A DNA stretch of 6,016 bases, from assembly GCA_035444405.1 (NCBI GenBank), contig DAOMOP010000225.1, forward strand, positions 1 through 6,016. Reading direction: 5' to 3'. Shown here one piece after another: positions 1-6,016 of the stretch. Within the stretch, counting starts at the first letter, position 1. Every line of letters starts with the position of its first letter. Source of the stretch: DAOMOP01 sp035444405 (GTDB lineage Bacteria > Pseudomonadota > Gammaproteobacteria > Burkholderiales > Rhodocyclaceae). A program made the position numbers and the translations under genes. The notes beneath the pieces are model-generated. The model searched no databases, was not told the DNA's origin, and worked only from the letters and a program-made list of their open reading frames with translations.

Positions 1-642
1 GAGAACATCGTCAAGTTCGTGCGCTTCCAGCTGTCGACCAACATCGGCGCGATCCTGACGGTGCTCGGCGCGCCGTTCCTGGGCCTGGCCACGCCGTTCA
101 CGGCGGTGCAGATCCTGTGGGTCAACATCATCATGGACGGCCCGCCCGCCATGACGCTCGGCGTGGAGCCCGCCCGCCCGGGCATCATGCAGCAGGCGCC
201 GCGGCCCGACGACGCCGCGATTCTATCGGTTGAGCGCATTTCGCGGATCGCCCTGTACGGACTGACCATGGCGGTCGGCACGCTGGGGGTGTACACGTGG
301 GCCATGGGTTCCGGCGACACCGCCCGGGCGATGACGCTGGCGTTCACCACCTTCGTGCTGTTCCAGTTCTTCAACATCTTCAACGCGCGCAACGAGCACC
401 GCTCGGCCTTCAATCGACAGTTCTTCAGCAACGGCAAGCTGTGGCTGGCGCTCTTCGGGGTGGTCATGCTGCAGGTCGTCGTCGTGCATTGGACGCCGGC
501 GCAGGCCGTGTTCGATACGGTGGACCTCGCGCCGTACGAGTGGGCCGTCGCCGCGGCGGTCGCCTCCACCGCGCTTCTTCTCGAAGAGGCCCGCAAGCTC
601 GCCTGCAGGCTCGTCGCACAGTGGCGCGCGCGACCGTCGTGA
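1..642 (+). CDS. P-type cation-transporting ATPase, C-terminal part (5' end outside window)
   Basis: This is the membrane C-terminus of an inner-membrane P-type ATPase, an ATP-driven cation pump. Only the last 213 residues are visible; the frame is open to the left edge and the catalytic DKTG region lies outside. Seen: helix M5 starts with ENIVKFVRFQLSTNIGA. M6 carries WVNIIMDGPPAMTLGVEP, with N42 and D46 of the fragment at the positions that bind Ca2+ in SERCA-like pumps. M8 has FQFFNIFNARNEHRSAF, and the last helix ends LLLEEARKLA. The M6 motif and the FNxQFFSNGKLW stretch resemble PMR1/SPCA Ca2+/Mn2+ pumps. A17 sits where SERCA has the site-I glutamate of M5, as in single-site SPCA pumps. 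Inference: a PMR1/SPCA-like (P2A) Ca2+ or Mn2+ exporter. A related P2-type pump with another cation preference is possible. The GTG at 19 is internal, not the start. Confidence 0.9.
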   Translation, partial: ENIVKFVRFQLSTNIGAILTVLGAPFLGLATPFTAVQILWVNIIMDGPPAMTLGVEPARPGIMQQAPRPDDAAILSVERISRIALYGLTMAVGTLGVYTWAMGSGDTARAMTLAFTTFVLFQFFNIFNARNEHRSAFNRQFFSNGKLWLALFGVVMLQVVVVHWTPAQAVFDTVDLAPYEWAVAAAVASTALLLEEARKLACRLVAQWRARPS

Positions 643-664
643 CGGCCGTGAGGCTCCGATGCGG

Positions 665-700
665 ACAAGGGGGGGCGTGCGTCGCCGTGCCCGCCCTTGT
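665..700 (+). terminator. Hairpin after the ATPase gene, possible terminator
   Basis: The inverted repeat begins 22 bases after the ATPase stop. ACAAGGG (665-671) pairs with CCCTTGT (694-700), followed by one G-G mismatch and at least three more G-C pairs, leaving a loop of roughly 10-13 bases. The position and stability fit a terminator. There is no T-run after it (GCGCCTTTCG follows), so it is not a canonical intrinsic terminator. It may instead protect the 3' end or assist Rho-dependent termination. Confidence 0.4.
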
Positions 701-802
701 GCGCCTTTCGCGAGCACGGTTGCCGAGTGCGGTGGATGGAGCGGGAGGCGGCCGGCGTCGGGGTTGGTTGAACTCGTCCGCGCAGGCCGGCTCAATGCTG
801 AT

Positions 803-825
803 GGACGTTTGCGGTGAAGCCGTCC
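803..825 (+). other. Small stem-loop in the spacer
   Basis: GGACG (803-807) is complementary to CGTCC (821-825). Inside, GC (811-812) can pair with GC (819-820), leaving a GGTGAA loop and a three-T bulge on one side. The outer stem is only five base pairs and is followed by a C-run, not T. It could be part of a leader structure or chance pairing in G/C-rich DNA. Confidence 0.2.
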
Positions 826-901
826 CCCCTTCAGGTGGCGAGGCGCTGGCGCCCGGTCCGGAGAGCCCGCGGTGTGCAAGCCCGGCGGCCGCGGATCGGG
901 T

Positions 902-931
902 TTGACCCGGGGCGTCGTTCGATGCTAATAG
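902..931 (+). promoter_or_regulatory. Candidate sigma70-like promoter for the adaptor-RND operon
   Basis: TTGACC at 902-907 matches five of six bases of the -35 consensus. The A/T-richest stretch nearby, TGCTAATAG (923-931), lies 16-18 bases downstream and contains a weak -10: GCTAAT (924-929) matches four of six, TAATAG (926-931) matches three of six and has a TG before it. It ends about 40 bases before the adaptor start. The -35 is good and the -10 poor, so the promoter may need an activator or be used weakly. No experimental support is available. Confidence 0.4.
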
Positions 932-940
932 CTCAGGATC

Positions 941-957
941 GGGTGACAGGGGGTGAC
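941..957 (+). repeat. Tandem GGGTGAC heptamer, possible operator half-sites
   Basis: GGGTGAC occurs at 941-947 and again at 951-957, a 10-base spacing of about one helical turn, between the candidate -10 and the ribosome binding site. Two directly repeated half-sites on one DNA face could bind a response regulator controlling the efflux genes. Two short copies in G-rich DNA may also be coincidence. Confidence 0.25.
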
Positions 958-971
958 GCGAGGATGTTTGC

Positions 972-2044
972 ATGAAAATGGTATCGGGCGCCCCGCGGCG
1001 CTGGGGCATGGCGTGGTGGGCGCTCGTGTTCGTGACGCTGGTCGCCCATGCCGAGCGGCCGCGCGTGGTGCTGGGCGAAGTCGAGCGCGGTCCGCTGATC
1101 GAGGAGATCGCGCTGAACGGCACGGTCACGGCGCAACAGCATGTCGACGTGTCGGTGTCGATAGGCGGCCTGGTGCGCGAGCGTGCGGTCGACATCGGCG
1201 CGCGGGTCGCCCGGGGCGATCTCTTGTTGCGCCTGGACGACGAGCTCGCCCGCCTCGAGCATGATCGCGCCGCAGCCGAAACGCACGAGGCCGAAAAGCG
1301 CCTGGCCGAGGCCCAGCGCCTGCTCGAGCAGGCGCGCAGCGTCGGCGGCGGACGGATCATTCCGGCCACCGAGCAGGCGCGCCGCGCGAGCGAGGTCGGC
1401 ATCGCCGAGGCCGCGCTGGGGCGGGCGCGCGCCGCCGAGCGCCTGCAGGCGGCGCGCTTGCGCCGTCATGCGCTGCATGCGCCGTTCGACGGCATCGTCA
1501 GCGCGCGCGCGGCCGATGCGGGGCAGTGGGTCGAGCCCGGCGATGCGGTCTTCACGCTGGTCGACACCGCCGATCTGATGCTGGATTTCCAGGTGCCGCA
1601 GCAGGCCTTCGATCTGCTCGGAGCGGACACGGCACTCATGGTCGCGGTGCCCGGCACCGGCGAGCAGGCGGCGAGCATTGCGACGTGGCTGCCGGTCACC
1701 GACCCGCGGGCGCGCACCTTTCTGCTGCGGGCGCGGGCGCCGGAAGGGAGCCGGTTGATGCCCGGCATGGCGGTGTCGGCGACGCTGCGGCTGGTCCGCG
1801 ACGGTCGCGCGCTGTCGGTCACGCGCGACGCGATCAACCGCTATCCCGACGGCCGCGTCACGGTGTGGGTGGCCGAACCCGCGGGAGACAGGGGCCTGCA
1901 CCGCNNNNNNNNNNNNNNNNNNNNNNNNNNNNNNCCGGCGGCCGCGTCTTCGTGTCCGAGGGACTGAGCGGCGGCGAGCGCATCGTCACGCGCGGCAACG
2001 AGACGCTGCGCAACGGCGCCGAAGTCGTCATGACGGGCGGCTGA
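972..2044 (+). CDS. RND efflux periplasmic adaptor (membrane fusion protein, HlyD/AcrA-like), split by an N gap
   Basis: This periplasmic adaptor would link the RND pump encoded downstream to an outer-membrane channel. The start ATG at 972 has AGGA at 961-964, seven bases upstream. Residues 1-27 form a Sec signal peptide with basic residues, a hydrophobic core (about 13-24) and an AHA cleavage site before E28. There is no obvious lipobox cysteine. A biotinyl-lipoyl-like half follows (about 40-88), then a coiled-coil hairpin with arms at about 89-122 and 134-165, the second lipoyl half (HAPFDGIVSARAADAGQWVEPGD, about 169-191), and a beta-barrel (about 200-275). After the gap, the tail GGRVFVSEGLSGGERIVTRGNE is typical of the membrane-proximal domain. 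Visible residues plus the gap give about 357 aa, normal for the family. The two sides of the gap are in different frames, so this span must be treated as a joined or damaged CDS. Substrate class (drug, metal, solvent) is not evident. Confidence 0.9.
1905..1934. other. Assembly gap (30 Ns) inside the adaptor gene
   Basis: Thirty undetermined bases follow codon 311 of the adaptor. Upstream codons start at positions divisible by 3; the downstream tail ending at TGA 2042-2044 is read with codons starting one base earlier in phase. If the gene is intact, the true gap length must be one more than a multiple of three, for example 31. About ten residues are expected here by analogy with other adaptors, so the real missing length is probably close to the run shown. 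Confidence 0.9.
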
Positions 2045-2048
2045 GCCG

Positions 2049-5000
2049 ATGTTCGCGAAAATCATCCGGCACGGCATCCTCGTCGCCGTCGTCTCGCTGA
2101 TCGTGCTGATCCTCGGCGTCGTCGCGGCCGAGCGCATTCCGGTGCAGATGATTCCCGACCTCGAGGTGCGCACGATCTCGGTCGTGACCCGCTGGGCGGG
2201 TGCGACCCCGCAGGACATCGAGAAGGACATCGTGATCGAGCAGGAGCGTTACCTGCGCAACCTGCCCAACCTGCAGCGCATGACGGCCACCGCGGGCAGC
2301 GGCTTCGCCGAGATCGAGCTGGAGTTCCCGTTCGGCGTCGACGTCACGCAGGCGCTGCTCGCGGTGAACAACGCGCTGAGCCAGGTGCCCGGATATCCGC
2401 GCAACGTCGACCAGCCGCGCATCGTCGCGAGTTCCTTCTCGGCCAACGCCTTCATGCATTTCAGCATCGGTCCGCGCGAAGGCGACGCGCGCCGGGTCGA
2501 AGTCCGCCTGATGCAGGACTTCGTCGAAGACCGCGTGCGCCCGCGCATGGAGAGCATCGCGGGAGTGTCCGAGGTGCGCGTCTTCGGCGGCCTGGAGCGG
2601 CAGCTGCAGGTGCTCGTCGATGCCGAGGCACTGGCCCAGCGCGGCCTGGGCCTGACCGATGTGCGCGATGCGATCCGGGCGCGCAACCAGGACATCTCGG
2701 GCGGCGAAGTCACCGCCGGCAAGCGGCGCTATTTGCTGCGCACGGTCGGCCGCTTCCAGGAGCCGGCGGAGCTCGCCGCGCTCGTGCTGCGCCGCGACGG
2801 CGACAGCGTCCTGCGCCTGGGCGAGGTGGCCGAGGTGCGCCAGGGCAACGCCCGGCCGCGCTACGTCAGCCGCTTCAACGGCGATCCGCGGCTGGCGCTG
2901 TCGGTGCGCCGCCAGCCCGGCTCGAACGTCATCGAGATCAAGCGCGCGATGCTCGCCGAGGTCGACGCGATCAACGCCGACATCCTCCACCCCGCCGGCA
3001 TGCACATGGCGCTCAACTCGGACGACGTGCGCTACGTCGAGGCGTCGATCGCCAACGTGTGGACCAACCTCGCCATCGGCGCCGTGTTCGCGACGCTGGT
3101 GATGTTCGCGTTCCTGCGCTCGGTGCGCGCGACGCTGGTCGGCGTCATCGGCATCCCGCTGTGTGCGGTGGTGGCCTTCATCGCGCTGATGGTCACCGGC
3201 CGCACGATCAACGTGATCTCGCTCGCCGGCGTGGCCTTCGCGATCGGCATGAGCATCGACAACAGCATCGTCGTGCTCGAGAACATCGAGCGCTACCGCC
3301 GCCTCGGACTGGACCGCATCGAAGCGGCGCTGCAGGGCGTGCGCGAGGTGTGGCCGGCGGTGCTGGCCTCGACGATGACCACCGTGCTGGTGTTCCTGCC
3401 GATCCTGTTCATCGTCGAGGAGGCCGGCCAGCTCTACTCCGACGTCGCGATCGCGATCTCGGGTGCGATCCTCGCCTCGATGCTGGTCGCGATCACGCTG
3501 ATCCCGACGCTGTGCGCGAGGGTGGATTTCGGCCGCCGCGAAGGCGACGCCGGCCGCTTTCCGCGCCTCAATCGCGTGCTGCGCGCGCTGCCCGCCTCAC
3601 CGTTGCGGCGCGGCGCGGTGATGGTCGGCACCGTCGGCGCCGCGGTGCTGATCATCGCGCTGCTGACGCCGCCCGCGGAGTACCTGCCCGAAGGCGAGGA
3701 GCCCAAGACCTTCGCAGCGATGAACCCGCCGCCCGGCTACAACCTGGAGACCATGGGCGAGATCGCGCGCGAGGTCGAAGCCTACTTCATGCCCCACGTC
3801 GATGCCGATGCGGGCGCTTTCGAGCGCGGCGAGACGCCCGTGCCGCCGATCCGCTACATCAACCTGAGCTACGACCCGACGCGCCTGCGCATCATCTCCG
3901 AGACGGTGGATCCGGCCCATATCGAAGCGCTGATGGACGCCATCACCGCGTACTACGAGCGCTTTCCCGGCATGCGCGCCTTCGCTGCCAAGGGCTCGAT
4001 CATCTCGAGCAACGACGCCGGCACGCGCAGCATCAGCCTCGACGTCTCCGGGCCCGACCTGGTCGGCATTTTCGAGGCCGCGCGCGCCATCGACCGGCGC
4101 GCGCGCGAGCTGTTCGACAACCCGCGCATCCGCAGCCAGCCGTCCAGCCTGAGCCTGGCGCAGCCGCTGGTGCAGATCCGGCCCGACTGGGACCGCGCGG
4201 CCGAGCTCGGGCTGTCGGCCGATGCGATCGGCTTCAGCGTCGCCGCGCTGACCGAGGGTGCCTACGTCGACGACTTCTTCCTCGGCGACGACAAGATCGA
4301 CATCTACCTGTACGGCGCCAATGCCGCCGAGCCGCAGCTCGAGCAGGTGCCCGGGCTGCTGCTGCGCACGCCGGGCGGGGCGACGCTGCCGCTGTCGGCC
4401 GTGGCGCGCATCGAGGAGCTTGCCGACACCATCCTGGTGCGCCGCGTCGACGGGCGGCGCACCGTCACGCTGGACATCATTCCGCCCGAGGAGGTGGCGC
4501 TCGAGACCGGCGTCGCGCGCGTGAAAAGCGAGCTCATCGGGGCGATGCGCGCGTCCGGCGAGCTGGGCCGCGACATCGCCGTCGACATCTCCGGCGCGAG
4601 CGACCAGCTCGAACGCACGCGCGCGGCACTCAGCGGCAATTTCACCATCGCGCTCGCCATCGTCTATCTGCTGCTGGTGGCCATCTTCGCCCACTGGGGC
4701 TATCCGTTCATCATCATGACGGCGATCCCGCTGGGGGTCGCCGGCGGCATCGTCGGGCTCGCGCTGATGAACGCGGTCGGCGCCCTGCTGCCGCTCGCCG
4801 GCCTGCCGCCACTCACCCAGCCCTTCGACATGATCACGATGCTGGGCTTTCTGATCCTGATGGGCACCGTCGTGAACAACCCGATCCTGATCGTCGACCA
4901 GGCGCGCCGCAACCTCGAGCACGGGCACATGTCGCTGGTCGAAGCGGTCGGCGGCGCCATCGAGGCGCGGCTGCGCCCGATCGCGATGACGACGCTGACC

Positions 5001-5204
5001 ACGCTGTGCGGCATCGCGCCGCTGGTGCTGATCCCCGGCGAGGGCACGGAGCTGTATCGCGGCGTCGGCGCGATCGTGCTGTTCGGCCTGCTCGGCGCGG
5101 CCATCGTCACGCTGACCTTCCTGCCTGCGCTGCTGGTGTTCGTGTTCGGACTCGCCCGCCGCCTGGGGCTGGGGGACAGCCAGCCGGCGGCGAGCAGCAC
5201 ATGA
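2049..5204 (+). CDS. RND-family efflux permease (AcrB/HAE1-like inner-membrane pump)
   Basis: This is a proton-driven export pump of the inner membrane, usually a trimer. The 1051 residues match the usual 1030-1050 of the family. The layout is TM1 (about 8-27), first periplasmic porter/docking region (about 28-335), TM2-TM6 (about 338-490), a short cytoplasmic link, TM7 (about 522-541), second periplasmic region (about 542-862), and TM8-TM12 (about 865-1036). TM4 has GMSIDNSIVVLENIERY, so D404 matches AcrB D407 while N405 replaces D408. TM10 has VVNNPILIVD, with N943/N944 where AcrB has K940. R976 in RLRPIAMTTL matches AcrB R971. The start ATG lies four bases after the adaptor stop with no strong Shine-Dalgarno, suggesting translational coupling. 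No outer-membrane channel gene is adjacent. The asparagine pattern occurs in other RND subgroups outside AcrB, so the substrate should not be copied from AcrB. The CusA-type heavy-metal TM4 motif is absent. Confidence 0.95.
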   Translation: MFAKIIRHGILVAVVSLIVLILGVVAAERIPVQMIPDLEVRTISVVTRWAGATPQDIEKDIVIEQERYLRNLPNLQRMTATAGSGFAEIELEFPFGVDVTQALLAVNNALSQVPGYPRNVDQPRIVASSFSANAFMHFSIGPREGDARRVEVRLMQDFVEDRVRPRMESIAGVSEVRVFGGLERQLQVLVDAEALAQRGLGLTDVRDAIRARNQDISGGEVTAGKRRYLLRTVGRFQEPAELAALVLRRDGDSVLRLGEVAEVRQGNARPRYVSRFNGDPRLALSVRRQPGSNVIEIKRAMLAEVDAINADILHPAGMHMALNSDDVRYVEASIANVWTNLAIGAVFATLVMFAFLRSVRATLVGVIGIPLCAVVAFIALMVTGRTINVISLAGVAFAIGMSIDNSIVVLENIERYRRLGLDRIEAALQGVREVWPAVLASTMTTVLVFLPILFIVEEAGQLYSDVAIAISGAILASMLVAITLIPTLCARVDFGRREGDAGRFPRLNRVLRALPASPLRRGAVMVGTVGAAVLIIALLTPPAEYLPEGEEPKTFAAMNPPPGYNLETMGEIAREVEAYFMPHVDADAGAFERGETPVPPIRYINLSYDPTRLRIISETVDPAHIEALMDAITAYYERFPGMRAFAAKGSIISSNDAGTRSISLDVSGPDLVGIFEAARAIDRRARELFDNPRIRSQPSSLSLAQPLVQIRPDWDRAAELGLSADAIGFSVAALTEGAYVDDFFLGDDKIDIYLYGANAAEPQLEQVPGLLLRTPGGATLPLSAVARIEELADTILVRRVDGRRTVTLDIIPPEEVALETGVARVKSELIGAMRASGELGRDIAVDISGASDQLERTRAALSGNFTIALAIVYLLLVAIFAHWGYPFIIMTAIPLGVAGGIVGLALMNAVGALLPLAGLPPLTQPFDMITMLGFLILMGTVVNNPILIVDQARRNLEHGHMSLVEAVGGAIEARLRPIAMTTLTTLCGIAPLVLIPGEGTELYRGVGAIVLFGLLGAAIVTLTFLPALLVFVFGLARRLGLGDSQPAASST

Positions 5205-5305
5205 GATTGCCGCCCGTCGACAGCTACGGTGCCCGGCAGCATGCTTGCCGCGCCGGCGGACGACCTGGGAGCGCGAGGCGCTCGAACGTCGGTCGCCGCC
5301 GATAA
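5201..5305 (+). CDS. Possible 34-codon bridging ORF between the RND gene and yqaA
   Basis: ATG at 5201 overlaps the RND stop as ATGA, and the frame runs to TAA at 5303-5305, which overlaps the yqaA ATG as TAATG. The peptide has nine arginines in 34 residues, no hydrophobic segment and no family I recognise. That composition is what random frames give in this G/C-rich DNA, so a functional peptide is doubtful. The double overlap would let ribosomes ending the RND gene restart here and then restart at yqaA, which otherwise lacks a good ribosome binding site. Chance is a serious alternative. Confidence 0.25.
   Translation: MRLPPVDSYGARQHACRAGGRPGSARRSNVGRRR
5269..5283 (+). other. Perfect 6-bp stem-loop just upstream of yqaA
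   Basis: GAGCGC (5269-5274) and GCGCTC (5278-5283) form a perfect inverted repeat around a GAG loop, ending 21 bases before the yqaA ATG. It lies within the bridging ORF and could affect initiation at yqaA, but such short G/C stems are common in this composition. Confidence 0.25.
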
Positions 5306-5739
5306 TGTCCGCGGCCTATCTCGGGCTTTTCCTGTCGGCCTTCGGGGCGGCCACGCTGTTGCCGCTGCAGTCCGAGGCGGTGCTGGTCGGGCTGCTGATC
5401 CACGGCGCGCATCCGGTCTGGGCGCTGTTCGCGGTCGCGACGGTCGGCAACGTGCTCGGCTCGGTGGTGAACTGGCTGCTCGGCCGCTACCTCGAGCATT
5501 TCCGCACTCGACGCTGGTTTCCGGTGCGCGGGCGGCAGCTGGACAAGGCGCAGGCGCACTACCACCGGTTCGGCCGGTGGTCGCTGCTGCTGAGCTGGAT
5601 GCCTTTCATCGGCGATCCGCTGACGGTCGTCGCCGGCGTGATGCGCGAGCCGCTGTGGAGTTTCGTGCTCATCGTGACGGTCGCCAAGGCGGGTCGATAC
5701 CTGGTGCTGGTCGGCGTGACGCTGGGGGTGATCGGCTGA
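5305..5739 (+). CDS. yqaA: YqaA family inner-membrane protein (DedA/SNARE-associated related)
   Basis: This small integral membrane protein of 144 aa is almost the same length as E. coli YqaA (about 142 aa). From memory of that protein, conserved stretches are TLLPLQSEAVLVGLL (residues 17-31; E. coli has a similar LLPGNSEVVLV), VGNVLGSVVNWLLGR (47-61, similar to GNSLGGLTNVILGR), LLLSWMPFIGDPLTVVAG (94-111) and AKAGRYL (127-133). There are several hydrophobic segments and a basic cytoplasmic loop near residues 61-92. The family is related to DedA proteins, some of which move lipids across membranes; YqaA's own role is not established. I chose ATG 5305 because it matches the family length and overlaps the preceding frame's TAA. 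A TTG at 5245 would add 20 charged residues unlike the family. No clear Shine-Dalgarno is visible. It may be co-transcribed with the RND gene, which ends 100 bases upstream. Confidence 0.88.
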   Translation: MSAAYLGLFLSAFGAATLLPLQSEAVLVGLLIHGAHPVWALFAVATVGNVLGSVVNWLLGRYLEHFRTRRWFPVRGRQLDKAQAHYHRFGRWSLLLSWMPFIGDPLTVVAGVMREPLWSFVLIVTVAKAGRYLVLVGVTLGVIG

Positions 5740-5747
5740 TCGCCGCG

Positions 5748-6016
5748 TCAATCCCAGCGCGAGGCGTCCTCCTCGCGAGTGAAGGCGAGCGTGTGTCCGT
5801 CGGCGAGGAGCTCGCGGATGCGCCACGGCACGCCCTCGGCATCGAGCTCGACGAGGCCGATGCCGCTGCCGTTGAGCAGCCGGCGGCCGGCCGCCACGCC
5901 TTCGGGCCTGCGCGGGATGACGCGCATGTGGCGCCGGCGCGTGAACCAGTTCAGCAGCGAGCGCGGCGAGTACAGCCAGCGGTTCAGACGATCGAGCACC
6001 GCGAGCAGTCGCGGCG
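5748..6016 (-). CDS. Unrecognised protein, C-terminal part (5' end outside window)
   Basis: On the minus strand a frame is open from the right edge to TGA at 5750-5748, giving 88 visible residues that end in REEDASRWD. Codons end almost entirely in G or C, a strong coding sign in this genome, and the stop lies 8 bases from the convergent yqaA stop, as expected for real neighbours. The sequence begins PRLLAVLDRLNRWLYSPRSL, followed by an arginine-rich patch FTRRRHMRV, then an acidic, beta-rich looking tail (GIGLVELDAEGVPWRIREL). There is no clear membrane helix. GTG at 5999 or ATG at 5928-5926 could start a short protein, but the frame continues upstream, so the true start is probably outside. 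I do not recognise the family and assign no function. Confidence 0.65.
   Translation of the reverse strand, partial: PRLLAVLDRLNRWLYSPRSLLNWFTRRRHMRVIPRRPEGVAAGRRLLNGSGIGLVELDAEGVPWRIRELLADGHTLAFTREEDASRWD

Larger units (their letters stand above)
643..971. other. Intergenic spacer between ATPase and efflux operon
   Basis: This 329-base stretch has no convincing gene; the open frames crossing it have arginine- or alanine-rich translations typical of random high-GC sequence. It holds a strong hairpin at 665-700, a weaker one at 803-825, a short near-palindrome GGCGC-TG-GCGCC at 842-853, a possible promoter at 902-931, and a tandem GGGTGAC at 941-957. Inference: it ends the ATPase unit and carries the control region of the adaptor-RND operon. 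I recognise no known riboswitch or small RNA in it. Confidence 0.7.

Noticed and set aside
643..971. Riboswitch or small RNA in the spacer
   Set aside because: Several short hairpins exist, but I could not match any known conserved core, and G/C-rich DNA forms such stems easily.
933..1901. 322-codon minus-strand open frame opposite the adaptor gene
   Set aside because: It is a shadow frame. The plus strand has a signal peptide, ribosome binding site and adaptor domains.
1905..1967. Adaptor ending at 1967 by reading straight through the Ns
   Set aside because: The tail after the gap in that frame (PAAASSCPRD) is not adaptor-like, whereas the other frame gives a typical adaptor C-terminus ending at 2044.
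3597..4928. 443-codon minus-strand open frame antisense to the RND gene
   Set aside because: Open antisense frames are expected at this base composition. The protein is low in hydrophobic structure and has no recognisable motif, while the plus strand encodes a complete RND protein.
3059..5200. Long second plus-strand frame running through the RND gene
   Set aside because: Its translation is dominated by Arg, Ala, His and Gly with no domains. It is the usual shadow of a G/C-rich gene. Only its last 35 codons (5201-5305) lie outside the RND gene and are listed separately.
5245..5304. Upstream TTG start for the YqaA-family protein
   Set aside because: It would add 20 charged residues before the first membrane helix and exceed the family length. 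ATG 5305 gives the expected 144 aa.
1..6016. CRISPR array, insertion sequence, tRNA/rRNA or defence island
   Set aside because: I found no regularly spaced repeats, transposase, terminal inverted repeats, RNA gene or defence-type protein. The genes are housekeeping or accessory transport functions.

Overview
The window is GC-rich and almost every codon in the real genes ends in G or C. Together with a Sec-exported RND adaptor, a full-length RND pump and a YqaA-type protein, this suggests a high-GC Gram-negative bacterium, probably a beta- or gammaproteobacterium. The taxon cannot be fixed from the sequence. A run of 30 Ns inside one gene shows that this is a draft or metagenome scaffold.

Layout. 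(1) 1-642 (+) is the C-terminal third or so of a P-type cation ATPase, starting at transmembrane helix M5. Its M6 motif and M8-M10 segments resemble the secretory-pathway (PMR1/SPCA-like) Ca2+/Mn2+ pumps. (2) 643-971 is a 329-base spacer. It holds a strong G/C hairpin just after the ATPase stop, a smaller hairpin, and a plausible sigma70-like promoter with a tandem heptamer next to it. (3) 972-2044 (+) encodes a periplasmic membrane-fusion (adaptor) protein with a signal peptide, interrupted by the N gap. (4) 2049-5204 (+) encodes a complete 1051-residue inner-membrane RND efflux permease, four bases downstream of the adaptor stop. (5) 5201-5305 (+) is a 34-codon frame that overlaps the RND stop (ATGA) at one end and the next start (TAATG) at the other. 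(6) 5305-5739 (+) encodes a small YqaA-family membrane protein. (7) 5748-6016 (-) is the C-terminal end of an unrecognised protein, convergent with yqaA and 8 bases from it.

How the genes fit together. The adaptor and RND pump form a two-gene efflux operon. They would need an outer-membrane channel (TolC/OprM type) encoded elsewhere, because none is present here. yqaA is close enough to be co-transcribed. The ATPase probably belongs to a separate upstream transcription unit.

The content is mostly ordinary transport genes. I see no evidence of a novel defence or mobile system. The points most worth a second look are the reading-frame mismatch across the N gap, the overlapping 34-codon bridge between the RND gene and yqaA, the non-AcrB residues at the proton-relay positions of the pump, and the atypical hairpin tip of the adaptor.
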